A DNA stretch of 64,000 bases. Origin: Charina bottae (lineage: Eukaryota > Chordata > Lepidosauria > Squamata > Charinaidae). The notes beneath the pieces are model-generated. The model was not told where the DNA came from. It saw nothing but the letters and a program-made list of their open reading frames with translations, and ran no database searches. The DNA is taken from contig JALMGJ010000006.1 in NCBI GenBank assembly GCA_023362775.1, positions 14,096,501 to 14,160,500 of the forward strand. Reading direction: 5' to 3'. Shown one piece after another: positions 10,991 to 21,093 of the stretch (positions within the stretch are counted from its first letter, which is position 1; each line of letters begins with the position of its first letter). The position numbers and the translations under genes were made by a program.

Positions 10991-11759
10991 AGCAACAAAA
11001 TTCTGAGAAAGAGGAGTTCCATTCCCCCCGCCCGCATGTTCATGAGACAGCTAGGAAAAAAATGGAACAAAGATGTTCAAACACAGATAAATTTGTGAGC
11101 AAGAGAATCCTCAAATATTATCAATGGTAGGTCCCTCCACATTAACCTTATTTGAATAGGAAAGTGCCTTAATTTTACAACTCCTCCCTCATTTTGAGCA
11201 CAATGTTCTCGTGTGAGAAATTTCAGATCAATTCTATCCCCAATCACGTGGATTTACTCTTAAAAATCTGAAAACAGAGAGGTATAGGACAGGGAGAAAA
11301 TATATTAGGATCACTCCTGAGGCCCAAAATCTTTTAGCCCCATTTAGCTTCTTTCTAAGTCTAAGAGACAGGGACTTAAACTGGTCAAGAATGTTCAAGA
11401 ACTGTTAAGGCAGAAACGATTTCCCAATAAAAATGTAATTTCCCACAGGATCATTTCATTTTCATTTGACTTTTTCTGAACTCTCAATGCAGTCAACAAA
11501 ATATCTAATGTTTTGTTAGCATTTACTGGTGTTCAGTAACTGCAAAAAATGCCATACAGATTCCTCTTCCCCCATGTTCTTCCTTCTTTCCTAGATCCAA
11601 AACTCCATATTTTTTTGACAGAGAGAGAAGTAATCAGAAAATTAAGCTGAGCCTTCAGTTACTTATATAGAATGAACTCAAAGTCGTTCTCAGGACTTCA
11701 GTCTTTTTTTTCCAGTGTCTTTCAGTTCCTGAAAATATGTCAAAATGAAGTAGACACTC

Positions 11760-12481
11760 AATTCAATTTATTTATTACGGTTGTAGACCAATACAAGCAG
11801 AGTGCTTAGTGAATATATATATAAATCTATCTAAATAGATAGTAAATGAAAGAAAATTTAAGACAAAGTTAAAATACATTTATAAAACAACCTAACTAAC
11901 ATCTATGATTGAGGTCCCGAGTGCAATCTATATTTAAATTATAAAATTGACACTAAAATAATATAAGTATAATAACATCTAAAATTACAAAGTGATAATA
12001 TCTAAAATTTAAATGAATTATAGTTACATAAAATGTGTTTGGCTACTGGAAAATTGGCCCATCAGGGTCTGGCGGACCTTCTGTGCTGCTGCACAAAAGC
12101 TAGCCACGTGCGCTGTCGCGGAAGGCAGTTTGTCTATGAGCAGCATCTGGGCGTAATGTAAATGGAGGGATGAGCTCACCGATCTGAGTATTTTACCGAA
12201 GGAAGAAATGGCCGCTGGAAACACTCTCCCTTATACAATTTGGAGGACAATGAATAGGATGAGGGTGCGGGTACCAAGGTGCAAGACAAATTTATTTAAG
12301 TGGGGGTGGTTGGCTGACGGCAATACATTATGTGAATGCGGAGAAACCCAAGACCCGGAGCATCTGATGGTGCGTTGATTACTGTTGGAGCCTTGTACTG
12401 TCGACGACCTACAGCAAGCTAATGACAAAGCTGTGGCGGTGGCTACATTTTGGCCGAGTAAAGCTTGATCTGGACACGAAA

Positions 12482-12524
<43 letters not shown>

Positions 12525-12840
12525 ATCTGGGCCTAGGCTTAGTCAGAGTGACCTGGATGTCTACCAATCAGAGGTAGGATGAATCTGTTTCGAATGTCTC
12601 CATAGAAGGGGCAATGAAGAAGAACATGTTCTGTAGTTTCCACCTCTCCAGAATCACGGGGGCAAAGCCTTTCAGCCAATGGTACTATTTAATATTTACC
12701 ATCCAATACTGCAGAGGGGAGTGTGTGACATCAGGCAAGAGAGAAAGCTCTCCGATTGCTGGGTGTTTCTAGCTGTGTAAGGTCGCTGGCAGCAATGAGT
12801 AGAAGTAGACACTCAAAGTGCCTTCTTGGGATCCAGAGGG
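11760..12840 (-). mobile_element. Degraded LINE of unresolved clade, split by another LINE end
   Basis: 11760-12030 and 12530-12840 look like two halves of one minus-strand LINE. The second half read on the minus strand gives a broken C-terminal block with CP.DSGEVETTEHVLLHCP, a zinc-ribbon-like C-terminal motif. The segment 12035-12526 lies between them in plus orientation. The clade is not identified. Confidence 0.45.
12035..12526 (+). mobile_element. LINE C-terminal fragment with (AAAT)n tail
   Basis: The plus strand encodes a broken C-terminus with the ring LCECGETQDPEHLMV, a CxC...HxxxC-type motif with the last cysteine replaced. It is followed by a short acidic end and an (AAAT)n tail at 12479-12526. 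The motif is common in the C-termini of several non-LTR clades and I cannot choose among them. Confidence 0.55.
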
Positions 12841-12847
12841 CTATGTC

Positions 12848-13130
12848 AGGGGTGCACTACTTTTTATGGGCCAAGTCCTCATTTGACCTTTGAAAGATGT
12901 GCCAGTCCTAACAGCAATGGGAGGGTGTAACCAGGTTAAAAATTAAATGTCATTGTACTAACATTAAATTAAAAATAAATATAATTAATATGAATCAGTC
13001 TTCAATCGTGGATTTAATAATGACCCCCTTTGGTTGCATTATAAATCACAGTCTAAGAAGAACTTTGGGTAGTCTTTGTGGGCTACACATAAGATATTTG
13101 TGGCCTTGGAACTTTTAGGTTGTGGAACTC
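12848..13130 (+). mobile_element. Possible decayed hAT-like element
   Basis: The left end CAGGGGTGCACTACTTTTTA and right part GGTTGTGGAACTCTG resemble hAT termini of the other families here. The flanks do not form a TSD and the interior is unremarkable. Confidence 0.35.
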
Positions 13131-13404
13131 TGACTTAAACAATACTTCCAAAGCACGGAGGGGTCCCAGCAAGGATACAGAGGTTTTTACTAAGAGTTTA
13201 ATTCACTTAATAAACTTCTGGGCCTGCCAGCTGAGAACAGTTCCCAGGAGTCCTCTTTTAGCACTGAAAGATAGGTGGAAGATAATCCATATTCTCTTCG
13301 ACTGATAATCCTGTCCATATGACAGACAATATAAAGCCTTCTGATTGGTCAGATATAAAATAGTGACGTAATAGAAAGGATTCCAAAAGAATAACAGAAC
13401 CACA

Positions 13405-13465
13405 TTTGTTTGTTTTATCGATTTATATAGCCACCCATCTCACAATCATGATTCTGGGCACTAAA
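13405..13465 (-). mobile_element. Very short L2-type 3' end, inverted
   Basis: TTTATATAGCCACCCATCTC and GATTCTGGGCAC match the L2-type terminus. Only about 60 bp remain. Confidence 0.6.
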
Positions 13466-13576
13466 CCTATTTCGTGAACTTCAGATACAATGGATCAAAT
13501 TTTCCTCAGGTCATTTCTCTTTCCCTTTGAAGTAATGGACCAGTGGGTTGCATCCAGAATAGTTCAGATGAAACAG

Positions 13577-13792
13577 TTTTTTGTTGTTTTTCAGTCGTTT
13601 AGTCGTGTCCGACTCTTCGTGACCTCGTGGACCATAGCACGCCAGGCCTTCCTGTCCTCCACTGTCTCTCGGAGTTTACTCAAGTTCATGTTCATTACAT
13701 CGGTGATGCTATCTAACCATCTCATCCTGTGCTGTCTCCTTCTCCTTTTGCCTTCAGTCTTACCCAGCATCAGGGTCTTTTCTATGCTAATT
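13577..13792 (-). mobile_element. BovB (RTE) LINE 3' end, inverted
   Basis: The reverse complement ends with GAGTCGGACACGACTAAACG and a CAACAA tail, the BovB terminus. It is preceded by the conserved block that also occurs near 36757-36925. It is 5'-truncated. BovB supplies the 3' motif copied by the SINEs in this window. Confidence 0.9.
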
Positions 13793-13859
13793 TTACCTTA
13801 ATTTTATGATGTCTGCAGTGATTTGTATCATTTGCCTAATGATGTAATAAGAGAAATGA

Positions 13860-14200
13860 CATAAATTGTGGTGATGATGCACTTTTGCATTTGACAGACG
13901 TTTGGGACCAGGCTAGGTAACATCATCAATGCGAGGAAGAGTGGGGTTTGCTGGCTGTTTTTGTATAGTAGCTTGCCCAAGCAGACTTGGTGAGGGTGAA
14001 GCTTCCTCCTTGATGTTCCTTAATTAGACTATTGTTTCTTCCCTGATTGCTTATCTGGTGCTGTTTCTTGCCTATCTGAGTGTTGGCTGCTGGAGGGGAT
14101 CTGTTCTAGCCTGTTTCATTCCTGGCTTTGGATTGTATCTTTTAAATAGTATGCAAATGGGGTTTACCTGTGTGTGATGGCTGAGTTGTCTTAATGCCAA
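13860..14200 (-). mobile_element. Decayed Penelope-like terminal unit (PLE copy E)
   Basis: Read on the minus strand, this aligns with copies A and B: a TATA-like CTATACAAAAACAG (near 13959-13973), CCCACTC, then the ribozyme area with TTGATGA (13923-13929), the stem II word TAGCC and AAACGTCTG (13896-13904). The GAAA and the first core base have changed, so the ribozyme should be dead. I did not find a TSD. Confidence 0.6.
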
Positions 14201-14238
14201 GCTTCCAGAAATTCCCTAGAATTTTTGGATTTGCATTG

Positions 14239-14330
14239 ATCTAAGACAGTGTGAATGCTGGCTGGGGAATTCTGGGAGTTGACGTCCACCTATCTTAAAG
14301 TTGTTGAGGTTGAGAAACACTGATCTAAGA
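14239..14330. mobile_element. Internally deleted hAT MITE (76 bp) with perfect 8-bp TSD
   Basis: ATCTAAGA flanks both sides (14239-14246 and 14323-14330). The right end GGTTGAGAAACACTG matches the MITE at 21255-21389; most of the left arm has been lost. The element proper is 14247-14322. From 14331 to 16268 I see no gene or recognisable repeat, only short ORFs with no support. Confidence 0.85.
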
Positions 14331-16268
14331 TGTTAACAGTTTCCCAGTTAGCATACAGCATATTCCAAATTTGGAAAGCTGGAAAAACATAAAAGAGACA
14401 TTAGTCCTTGCAAGAGAAAATGAAAAACAGGTAGAAATTTGTCCTGTTTGACCTCTGCACCACAAAAATCTCTGTAGAAATCTGATTTGAAAATGTAAGA
14501 TACCACTGATTAGCCTCTTATAAAAAGGATGCTGTACATAGGTCTTAAGTTATATTTGCACTCTGTAGATTTTTTTTTCAGTTGCAAAGTTTGGAGACCT
14601 TCATGTATTATCATAATCTAAGATACAATAATGGAGTTTCTCCACTGTGCATTTCCATCTCATTTCTTCTAAATAGAGTGACTTAAGTTGAAAGACTTTT
14701 TAAAGCTCTCCCTATGCCTGGGGAGTTTGGAGGGGGGCATATCTATATATTGTCATCTTATTCAGGTTAGAAAACATTGCTCTAAAAATGTGGACCCTTT
14801 GCTTTTAGTTCAGTTTGTCAGATTATGGAACTGAGGAAACCATTGATCCCTAAGGATAAAAATCAGCAGATGGTTCCTTAGAAGAACAGCGCAGTGTATT
14901 CAAAGAACGTCTGAGAAAGTCCTTCCTTTTGTAGTTTGGGATACTGAAGGTCAAAATAAAAATGTGCTACTTAGAAGTTTGGGAAAGGAGGGGAAAGTGT
15001 TAGACAGGAATTTAAATAAAGCAGCAATTTAAATACTTTACTACTAGCAATAATAATAGCAATAATAACAACCATTCCAGTCTGCTAGCTCATTTGAATC
15101 ATGACATCATTTTTGTTTTAATGCAGCAGACACTAAACGCCTTTCAAAAAAGATCAAAGCACTGCCAAATACGATGCCTTTTACTCTGTTGGGTGTTGGG
15201 TTATGGCTAACACTTTATAGGTACCAGAACAGTTAGTGCCCACAGCCAGAAACAAAGAGAAATGTATGTGTTGTTGAAACTAGGGCTACAATTGAATTAA
15301 ATTACAATAAAGAAATTTATAAGCAATACTAACCAGTGGGGACCAGAGGTGAGCAATATTTGGTGGCAAGCGTCTTCATTTGGTCCTTTTGGGAGGCAAA
15401 CAGGAGGTCAGATGGGTGGAATGATGGAAGCACAGTAGATGAGACCACAGAACTTTGTGTAGGTATGAACGTGTGTGTATGTGAGAGAAAGAGAGTGAAA
15501 GACACACACAGAGAGAGGAGAATTTGTGGGCCGCTGTAGTCAGACAGTGTTGTGAAAGCCATGGGAAAGAAATTTGGAGCCCCACAGATTACTCTCCTTT
15601 GGTTGGAGCTAGGCAAGCCTTCCCCAATCTGGACCTCCCTAGAGAGGTGGACAGAGAAGTACCCAGAACATCTAGTAGTTATGTGGTTACTGAATTTTGT
15701 GGTTTCAGGAATTCCTTTTCATTTTGAGGCAATGCTGGCTGATCATACCATCTTACTTCACTGCCTTAGCAAATCAGGAAAGTCACATGGTATGTTTTTA
15801 AAAAAAGTCAAGTTGGCAACCGTGATAGCATGATTAAAGCTCTGCAGCTCCATTTCCTGATGACAGGTGAGAAGGCCACATGCATCTCCACCTCTCTCTG
15901 TGTCTGGATGCAACACTGATCAGACCATGGACTGAAACCTTCTTTGGAGAGGAGCATCAGATTTCTCCCCACTTTCCACAGATGATGAGGAACAGATTGC
16001 TAGATTTTTACTTGGATTTTTAATCCTTTAAAGTTTTGAGGTGTTTGAAAAAAAATCAGCAACAGCTCTCTATCCCTATTTCTTCCCTTTCTTTGTTCTT
16101 CTCCTTGGGCTGCTGAGAAAAGCAGATATTTTACTCTACAGCAACTGGGTTAAAGGCAGACCAGTTGCAAGTTTGAGTGGGTCCCTGAGTAATATTTCCT
16201 GGTGATAGTGATAGGTTGGAACTCCTTTAAGTTTCCTGATCTTATCCAGAGAACCTCATGTAGGATTG

Positions 16269-16898
16269 CTCTAAGACAGTGGTCGGCAAACTTTTTTATG
16301 CCAGGAGCCATTTTGACATTTATAACATTTATAACATCACCCGAGGGCCAGGGGGTGGGGTTTGAGGGTGGGAGCCAATCACGTGGAAGGGGGCAGGGTT
16401 TGCGGGCGGGAGCCAATCGCATGGAAGGGGCGGGGTTTGCGGGCAGGAGCCAATCGCATGGAAGGGGGTGGGGGAGGTTTGGAAGAAGGAGAAGGGAAAG
16501 AGAGGCTCGACTGCTCCAGTCACTTCTCTTCCGGAGCCGCTCACGCCCGCAGTCCAGGCAAAGTAAAGCTGGTGGGGAATCCAGCGCGGGAGCGGGGTTT
16601 GCGGGCGGGAGCCAATCGCGCACACTTAGGGCCTGCTGCCGCCATGCCCGCCTCCGCACCTGCCCCCGCCATGCCCACCATGCCTGCTGCCACACTGGCT
16701 GCCATGCCCAGCATGCTCGCTGCCACGCCCAGCATGCCTGCCATTGCGCCTGCCCCCACCACGTCCGCTGCTGCGCCTGCCCCCGCCACGCCTGCCTGTG
16801 CGCGCCCGCACGTGATATTTTATGGAAGAGCCACACTCAAGGGGCCAAAGAGCCGCATGTGGCTTGCGAGCCGCGGTTTACCGACCCTTGCTCTAAGA
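16269..16898. mobile_element. GC-rich non-autonomous hAT element (hAT-c) with 8-bp TSD
   Basis: CTCTAAGA flanks both ends (16269-16276 and 16891-16898). Ends CAGTGGTCGGCAAAC and GTTTACCGACCCTTG are inverted. The interior holds about three units of a ~33-bp module (16340-16465) in which GGGGCGGGGTTTGCGG is followed by AGCCAATCGC. It also holds a GCC/TGC-rich minisatellite (16620-16800). Long ORFs on both strands (up to 234 codons) follow from the GC-rich repeats and are not credible genes. Confidence 0.9.
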
Positions 16899-16980
16899 CA
16901 TTGTAAAAATTAGAAAATGGAGGCTCCTAGTTTAGGAATCTTAGTTAATTAGGGGTTCTAGTTAAGGGAATGAATAGTTG

Positions 16981-17336
16981 TACTGCTAGGGGCCATGGTG
17001 GCTCAGCGGGTAAGACGCCAGGCTTGTTGATCAGAAGATTGGAGGTTTGGAGGTTCGAATCCCTAGCCCCGCGTGATGGAGTGAGCTCCCACACTAGCCC
17101 CAGCTCTTGCCAACCTAGCAATTCGAAAGCATGCAAATGCAAGTAGATTAATAGGTACCACTTCGGTGGGATGGTAACAGCATTCCGCGTGCATCATAAA
17201 GGCCACATGACTGTGGAAGCGTCTTCGGACAACGCTGGCTCTTCGGCTAACAAACGGAGATGAGCACCGGCCCCTAGAGTCGGACATGACTGCACAAATG
17301 TGCGGGGGGAACCTTTACCTTTACCTTACTGCTAGG
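16981..17336 (+). mobile_element. Full-length tRNA-derived SINE (Sauria-type) with TSD
   Basis: The TSD is TACTGCTAGG (16981-16990 and 17327-17336). The head has a Pol III A box (TGGCTCAGCGGG) and B box (GGTTCGAATCC). The tail GAGTCGGACATGACTGC is the BovB-like end, followed by GGGGGGAACC and ACCTTT repeats, which points to mobilisation by BovB. Confidence 0.9.
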
Positions 17337-17454
17337 GTTGCCATTCTAGGTTAACTAAATAAAAATGCACAGCAGATCTGGGAATGATTATTCAGGAGAA
17401 ACAGCAGTAAAAATTTGAAATGAAAATATTGAGGTAGTTTCCAGTTGCCACATC

Positions 17455-17790
17455 TGTGAGTTCAAGATACTTCTGGAAGAATCTGAAGACTTGGCTCTGC
17501 CACCTTGCCTGGGAGAGGAAGGGCAATAGTTCCTCCTGGGGGTGGCTGGCACCCTAGTGCCCTCCCTACTGAATGAGATCTCATTGTCACTTGGATTTTA
17601 TATTTATTTATTCTCTATTTATATTGGTTGTTGATTGTAATTTTATGGTTGTATGGTTTTAATTGTTGATTTTATTGTAAACCGCCCAGAGTCCCCCGTT
17701 TGGGAGAGATGGGCACTGATAGAACTATGAATAAAAATAAATGAATGAATGAATGAATGAATGAATGAATGAATGAATGAATGAATGAAA
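17455..17790 (+). mobile_element. L2-type LINE 3' end with (ATGA)n tail
   Basis: The C-terminal remnant and 3' UTR (TCCTGGGGGTGGCTGGCACC) lead to AACCGCCCAGAGTCCCC. An AATAAA stretch and about 12 ATGA units (17741-17788) follow, showing a microsatellite starting exactly at the LINE tail. Confidence 0.85.
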
Positions 17791-17929
17791 TACTCCATTA
17801 TTTTCTGCAATAATATTGCTGATCATTGCTATATAATTGCATAGGAAAAAGATGTACTGTAAGTCTTCATTAGTAGTGTTATGTGGAAGATGGAGTAAGA
17901 AGGGGGTTAAGAAATAACTAAGGGAGATT

Positions 17930-18145
17930 CTAATGGAATGTTAGGAAAAACTTCCTAACAATAAGAGAAATCCAGTAGTGGAGCCAATTATCCAGAGAAA
18001 TAGTGGGTTCCTCTTCATTGGAGGGGTTCAAATGGAGGCTAGAAAGCCGTCCTTAGGCATGCTTTAATTTGAATTCCTGTACTGATCAGGAGGTTGGGCT
18101 GAATGGCCTTAATGACCCCTTCCATCTTCCATGATTTTAAGACCT
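17930..18145 (+). mobile_element. CR1 LINE 3' region, degraded
   Basis: It shows the CR1 order AGGAAAAACTTCCTAAC, then GTGGAGCCAATTATCC, GGGGTTCAAATGGAGGC and GGTTGGGCTGAATGGCC ... CCATGATTTTAAG. The diagnostic octamer tail is mostly lost. Confidence 0.8.
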
Positions 18146-18150
18146 CTCTA

Positions 18151-18254
18151 GTGGCAGGCGGGGGCAGGCGCAGCAGCGGACGTGGTGGGGGCAGGCGCAA
18201 TGGCAGGCATGCTGGGCGTGGCAGCGAGCATGCTGGGCATGGCAGCCAGTGTGG
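18151..18254 (-). repeat. Inverted near-copy of the GC-rich interior of hAT-c
   Basis: About 104 bp are nearly identical to the reverse complement of about 16690-16795. The main difference seen is a short deletion (TGGC) near one end. No hAT terminal repeat or TSD accompanies it. It could be a template-switch duplication, or a fragment of another, unseen copy. The ORF across it shares its residues with the antisense ORF in hAT-c. Confidence 0.8.
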
Positions 18255-18299
18255 TCAGAGTTATCAGATATGGTTTCTTCCTTCAAGTGTTCTGAATAG

Positions 18300-18345
18300 T
18301 GATGGATGGATGGATGGAGGGAGGGAGGGAGGGAGGGAGGGATGG
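18300..18345 (+). repeat. (GGAT)n/(GGGA)n microsatellite
   Basis: Short tracts of GGAT followed by GGGA units. Confidence 0.9.
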
Positions 18346-18407
18346 GCCTCTAATACCTAATTTTATTACATTCACCAGAAGTGTGCAGAAATGGCATTTG
18401 GGAACTT

Positions 18408-18722
18408 TATTTATTTATTATTTAAATTTGTATTACCACCCATCTCCCCCAACCGAGGGACTCTGGGCATTTCACAATAAAACAAATTAAAAACATAAAT
18501 ATAAAATTACAATACCAATAAAATAAATATAAAATCCAAGTGGAATAGATGTTAATAATAGGGTGGGCTTCATGGCACCAGCCACCCCCAGGGGGAACTG
18601 GCAGCATTCCCAACCCAAGCAAGGCAGCAGAACCATGTCTTCAAGTCTTTCCAGAAGGTCGGGAGTGAGGAAACCCGCCTCAGTTCCGGGGGCAAGATAT
18701 TCCAAAGGGCGGGCGCAACTTG
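18408..18722 (-). mobile_element. L2-type LINE 3' region, inverted
   Basis: The TTTATT run, GTATTACCACCCATCTCCCC and the 3' UTR (TTCATGGCACCAGCCACC) are followed by the start of the coding region (GGGGGCAAGATATTCC). From 18723 to 20000 I see no gene or confident repeat. Confidence 0.85.
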
Positions 18723-20149
18723 CAAATGTCTTTTTGGCTGTGAATTGTTATTCTACTCAAGCTACTTCAAACTGGCTACATAAAACCCAGCAGGAAAAAT
18801 ACTCCATCCATGAAGTGGCACCGTCACCATTAGACATATTATCTATCACAAACAGCCTTTAGGGTAGCTTATAGCTCAGTGTTTGCAAGCAACACCCCTT
18901 GCAACTGATTATCATTCTCCTATTTTGCACTCAGAACACTTACTGTACTAGAGTTCCTTCGATACTCGTAGTTTTGGAAATGCCAACCCCCTTTTTCAAC
19001 ATAGAACAAATTTTTCTCTCTGTGTTGATCTCGCTTTTCAACTTGACACTAAATTGAGTGCAGAGCTGAACTTGAGCTAATTAGTCTCCACTTCCCTGGG
19101 TTTTCTTCCCTGAATTCACGTTTGTTATATTTCTATCAGTTAACTAAGGGTTCCTAGGGAACACACAGGCTTGTGATTCTCCTCCAAGCTTTCAAGAAAA
19201 TAGCCTAAGAATGTGTAATGAGAGCCAGTGCCGTACAGTGATTTAGATGTTGAACTACACTTGGAGAGACCCATTTGAATTTAGAAGTAACTGGATGACT
19301 TTTGACTAATGCTCATTTCTCCATCCAACTTCCAGCAGAAAGTTTTTCCTTTGAGGGATGAAATGAATGGAGGCTTGCTGATGATCTGGTCAAATCCTCA
19401 TCTGTTATGTTTGAGATAACCTGGAGAACTGGTGCAGTGTCATGTCATTGGAGAAAAGCAAAAAAAAAAAAGATATTTCTGGACTAGAGCATAAAGCAAG
19501 TGCTCTGTAAACATATTAATCTCAGTTGGTCAGCAGCTGGAGCAGCGTATTATAAATTAAATAATAGTAAAATAAATTTAAAACCATGCAGTAAATATGC
19601 ATGGATTTATCAGGAACAAAACCTGCCAGATTCATCTTATTGGTGGATCAAGTAACTTCCATAGCAGATTATGCAAAGGATATGGACATAATATATCTTA
19701 ATTGCTGAAAATGGTTATCAAGAATTTGATAGTACTCCAAGACATTCTGATTTGCAAGATATCTGAGGATTGGAAAGGCATGATTGTTAGGTGGAACCAC
19801 AAGTTTAACAGATACACCCAAAGAATACTTGTGAATAGGTCCTAATAAAACTGAAGAGAATTATCAGTTGGGGTACTACATAGTTCAGTCTTGAATGCAG
19901 TACTCTTCAATATTTTTATTAATGAATTGTGTAAAGCAATGGAGACTAATTTGCAAATGATACAGTAAGCTAATATTGGGTAGAGCAAGTAAAAGTAAAA
20001 CCTCCAACAAATCAAGCCTAGCTCCTTGTGGCTACATGGATATGTCCATGTAATTCTCTTGGAAACAATATAGAAGTATTTTGCCATTGCTTTCTCTCCA
20101 CTCCCCCTCCAGATTTGCATTTAGTCTGCAGTTCCACTATTTCCTGGAT

Positions 20150-20255
20150 TCTGTGGCTTGAATCATGTCAACTGGATTTCTATTTTCTTAGTGGAAACGT
20201 TTCACTCCTTATCCAAGGAGCTTCTTCAGTCAGAGTAAAGTTAGTAAGGGAATCC
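20150..20255 (-). repeat. Left inverted arm of PLE copy D
   Basis: A perfect 106-bp inverted copy of 20988-21093 by base-by-base reading. It carries the hammerhead-like words on the minus strand. Confidence 0.9.
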
Positions 20256-20912
20256 TTCACCAAATCTAAGTCTACCTTCACCAAATCCTTCACCAAATCT
20301 AAGTCTACCAGACCTAAAACAGCGACAGATAGGGCTGAGACTCAGAGTAAACGGAAGAACCTGGTCATTCCTTACATGGCTGGCGTGTCTGAAAAGATCA
20401 AACGGATATTTGGCAAACACCACATACCTGTATATTTCAAACCCACCAACACACTGAGACAGAGGCTTGTACACCCCAAAGATCAAACTCCAAAACACAA
20501 GGAAAGCAATGTAGTGTATGCAATCCAGTGCAGTGAGGAGTGCTCTGAACTCTACATTGGAGAAACCAAACAACCTTTGTACAGGAGGATGGCCCAACAC
20601 AGGAGAAGTAACACCACAGGACCAGAGTCAGCAGTTTATCTTCATCTAAAGGAAAAAGGACACTCATTTGAGGACATTAATGTTCACATTTTAGACAGAG
20701 AGGATAGGTGGTTTGAGAGAGGGGTCAAGGAATCCATTCATGCCAACTTGGAAAATCCTTCCTTGAATAGAGGTGGGGGCCTCAGGCATAACCTTTCCCC
20801 TATCTTCCTTCCTGCTTTGTCTTCTGTGCCTAGGAAGATTAAGACCATTTCACAAGCTCAACAGCAGCAGGGTAATCTTAACGATCCTCCTTTAGATGAT
20901 AAAGGGACTTAG
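20256..20912 (+). CDS. C-terminal part of PLE protein: GIY-YIG endonuclease domain
   Basis: This is the open 3' end of a Penelope-like ORF, in frame from the inverted arm to a TAG at 20910-20912. The first ATG is at 20376 (MAGVSEKIKR). The domain nicks target DNA for insertion. Visible signatures: VVYAIQC and LYIGETKQPLYRRMAQHR (the GIY...YIG strands with the catalytic arginine), a cysteine/histidine pattern (CSEEC ... HLKEKGH) like the zinc motif of PLE endonucleases, and NPSLNRGGGLRHNLSP at the end. The reverse transcriptase that should precede it is missing. The N-terminal ~40 residues contain a duplicated TKSKST segment encoded by a small tandem repeat (20256-20310). No stop or frameshift breaks the domain, unlike most elements here. 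Whether it is expressed is unknown. Confidence 0.85.
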   Translation, partial: FTKSKSTFTKSFTKSKSTRPKTATDRAETQSKRKNLVIPYMAGVSEKIKRIFGKHHIPVYFKPTNTLRQRLVHPKDQTPKHKESNVVYAIQCSEECSELYIGETKQPLYRRMAQHRRSNTTGPESAVYLHLKEKGHSFEDINVHILDREDRWFERGVKESIHANLENPSLNRGGGLRHNLSPIFLPALSSVPRKIKTISQAQQQQGNLNDPPLDDKGT

Positions 20913-20987
20913 AAACAAACATCTCAAAAATAACCATGACCTAGCCCCAGGTGCAAGGTCACACAGCCAGCCTAGAAACATATTTAA

Positions 20988-21093
20988 GGATTCCCTTACT
21001 AACTTTACTCTGACTGAAGAAGCTCCTTGGATAAGGAGTGAAACGTTTCCACTAAGAAAATAGAAATCCAGTTGACATGATTCAAGCCACAGA
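20988..21093 (+). ncRNA. Right arm of PLE copy D with degenerate hammerhead-like motif
   Basis: CTGAAGA (21014-21020) and GAAA (21040-21043) flank a 7-pair stem II (21022-21028 with 21033-21039, GGAT loop), and one extra base follows the core as in copies A and B. A TATA-like TATTTAAG lies at 20981-20988. The cleavage position is a U (21047) and stem I pairs poorly, so I expect weak or no activity. Confidence 0.45.

Noticed and set aside
16150..16906. Overlapping sense and antisense ORFs of 183-234 codons
   Set aside because: They lie within a GC-rich hAT element bounded by an 8-bp TSD. Repeated modules keep all frames open and no domain is visible.
16990..17060. tRNA gene suggested by A and B boxes
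   Set aside because: The boxes belong to a SINE head followed by SINE body and TSD. The same head recurs in other copies and does not fold into a full cloverleaf by eye.
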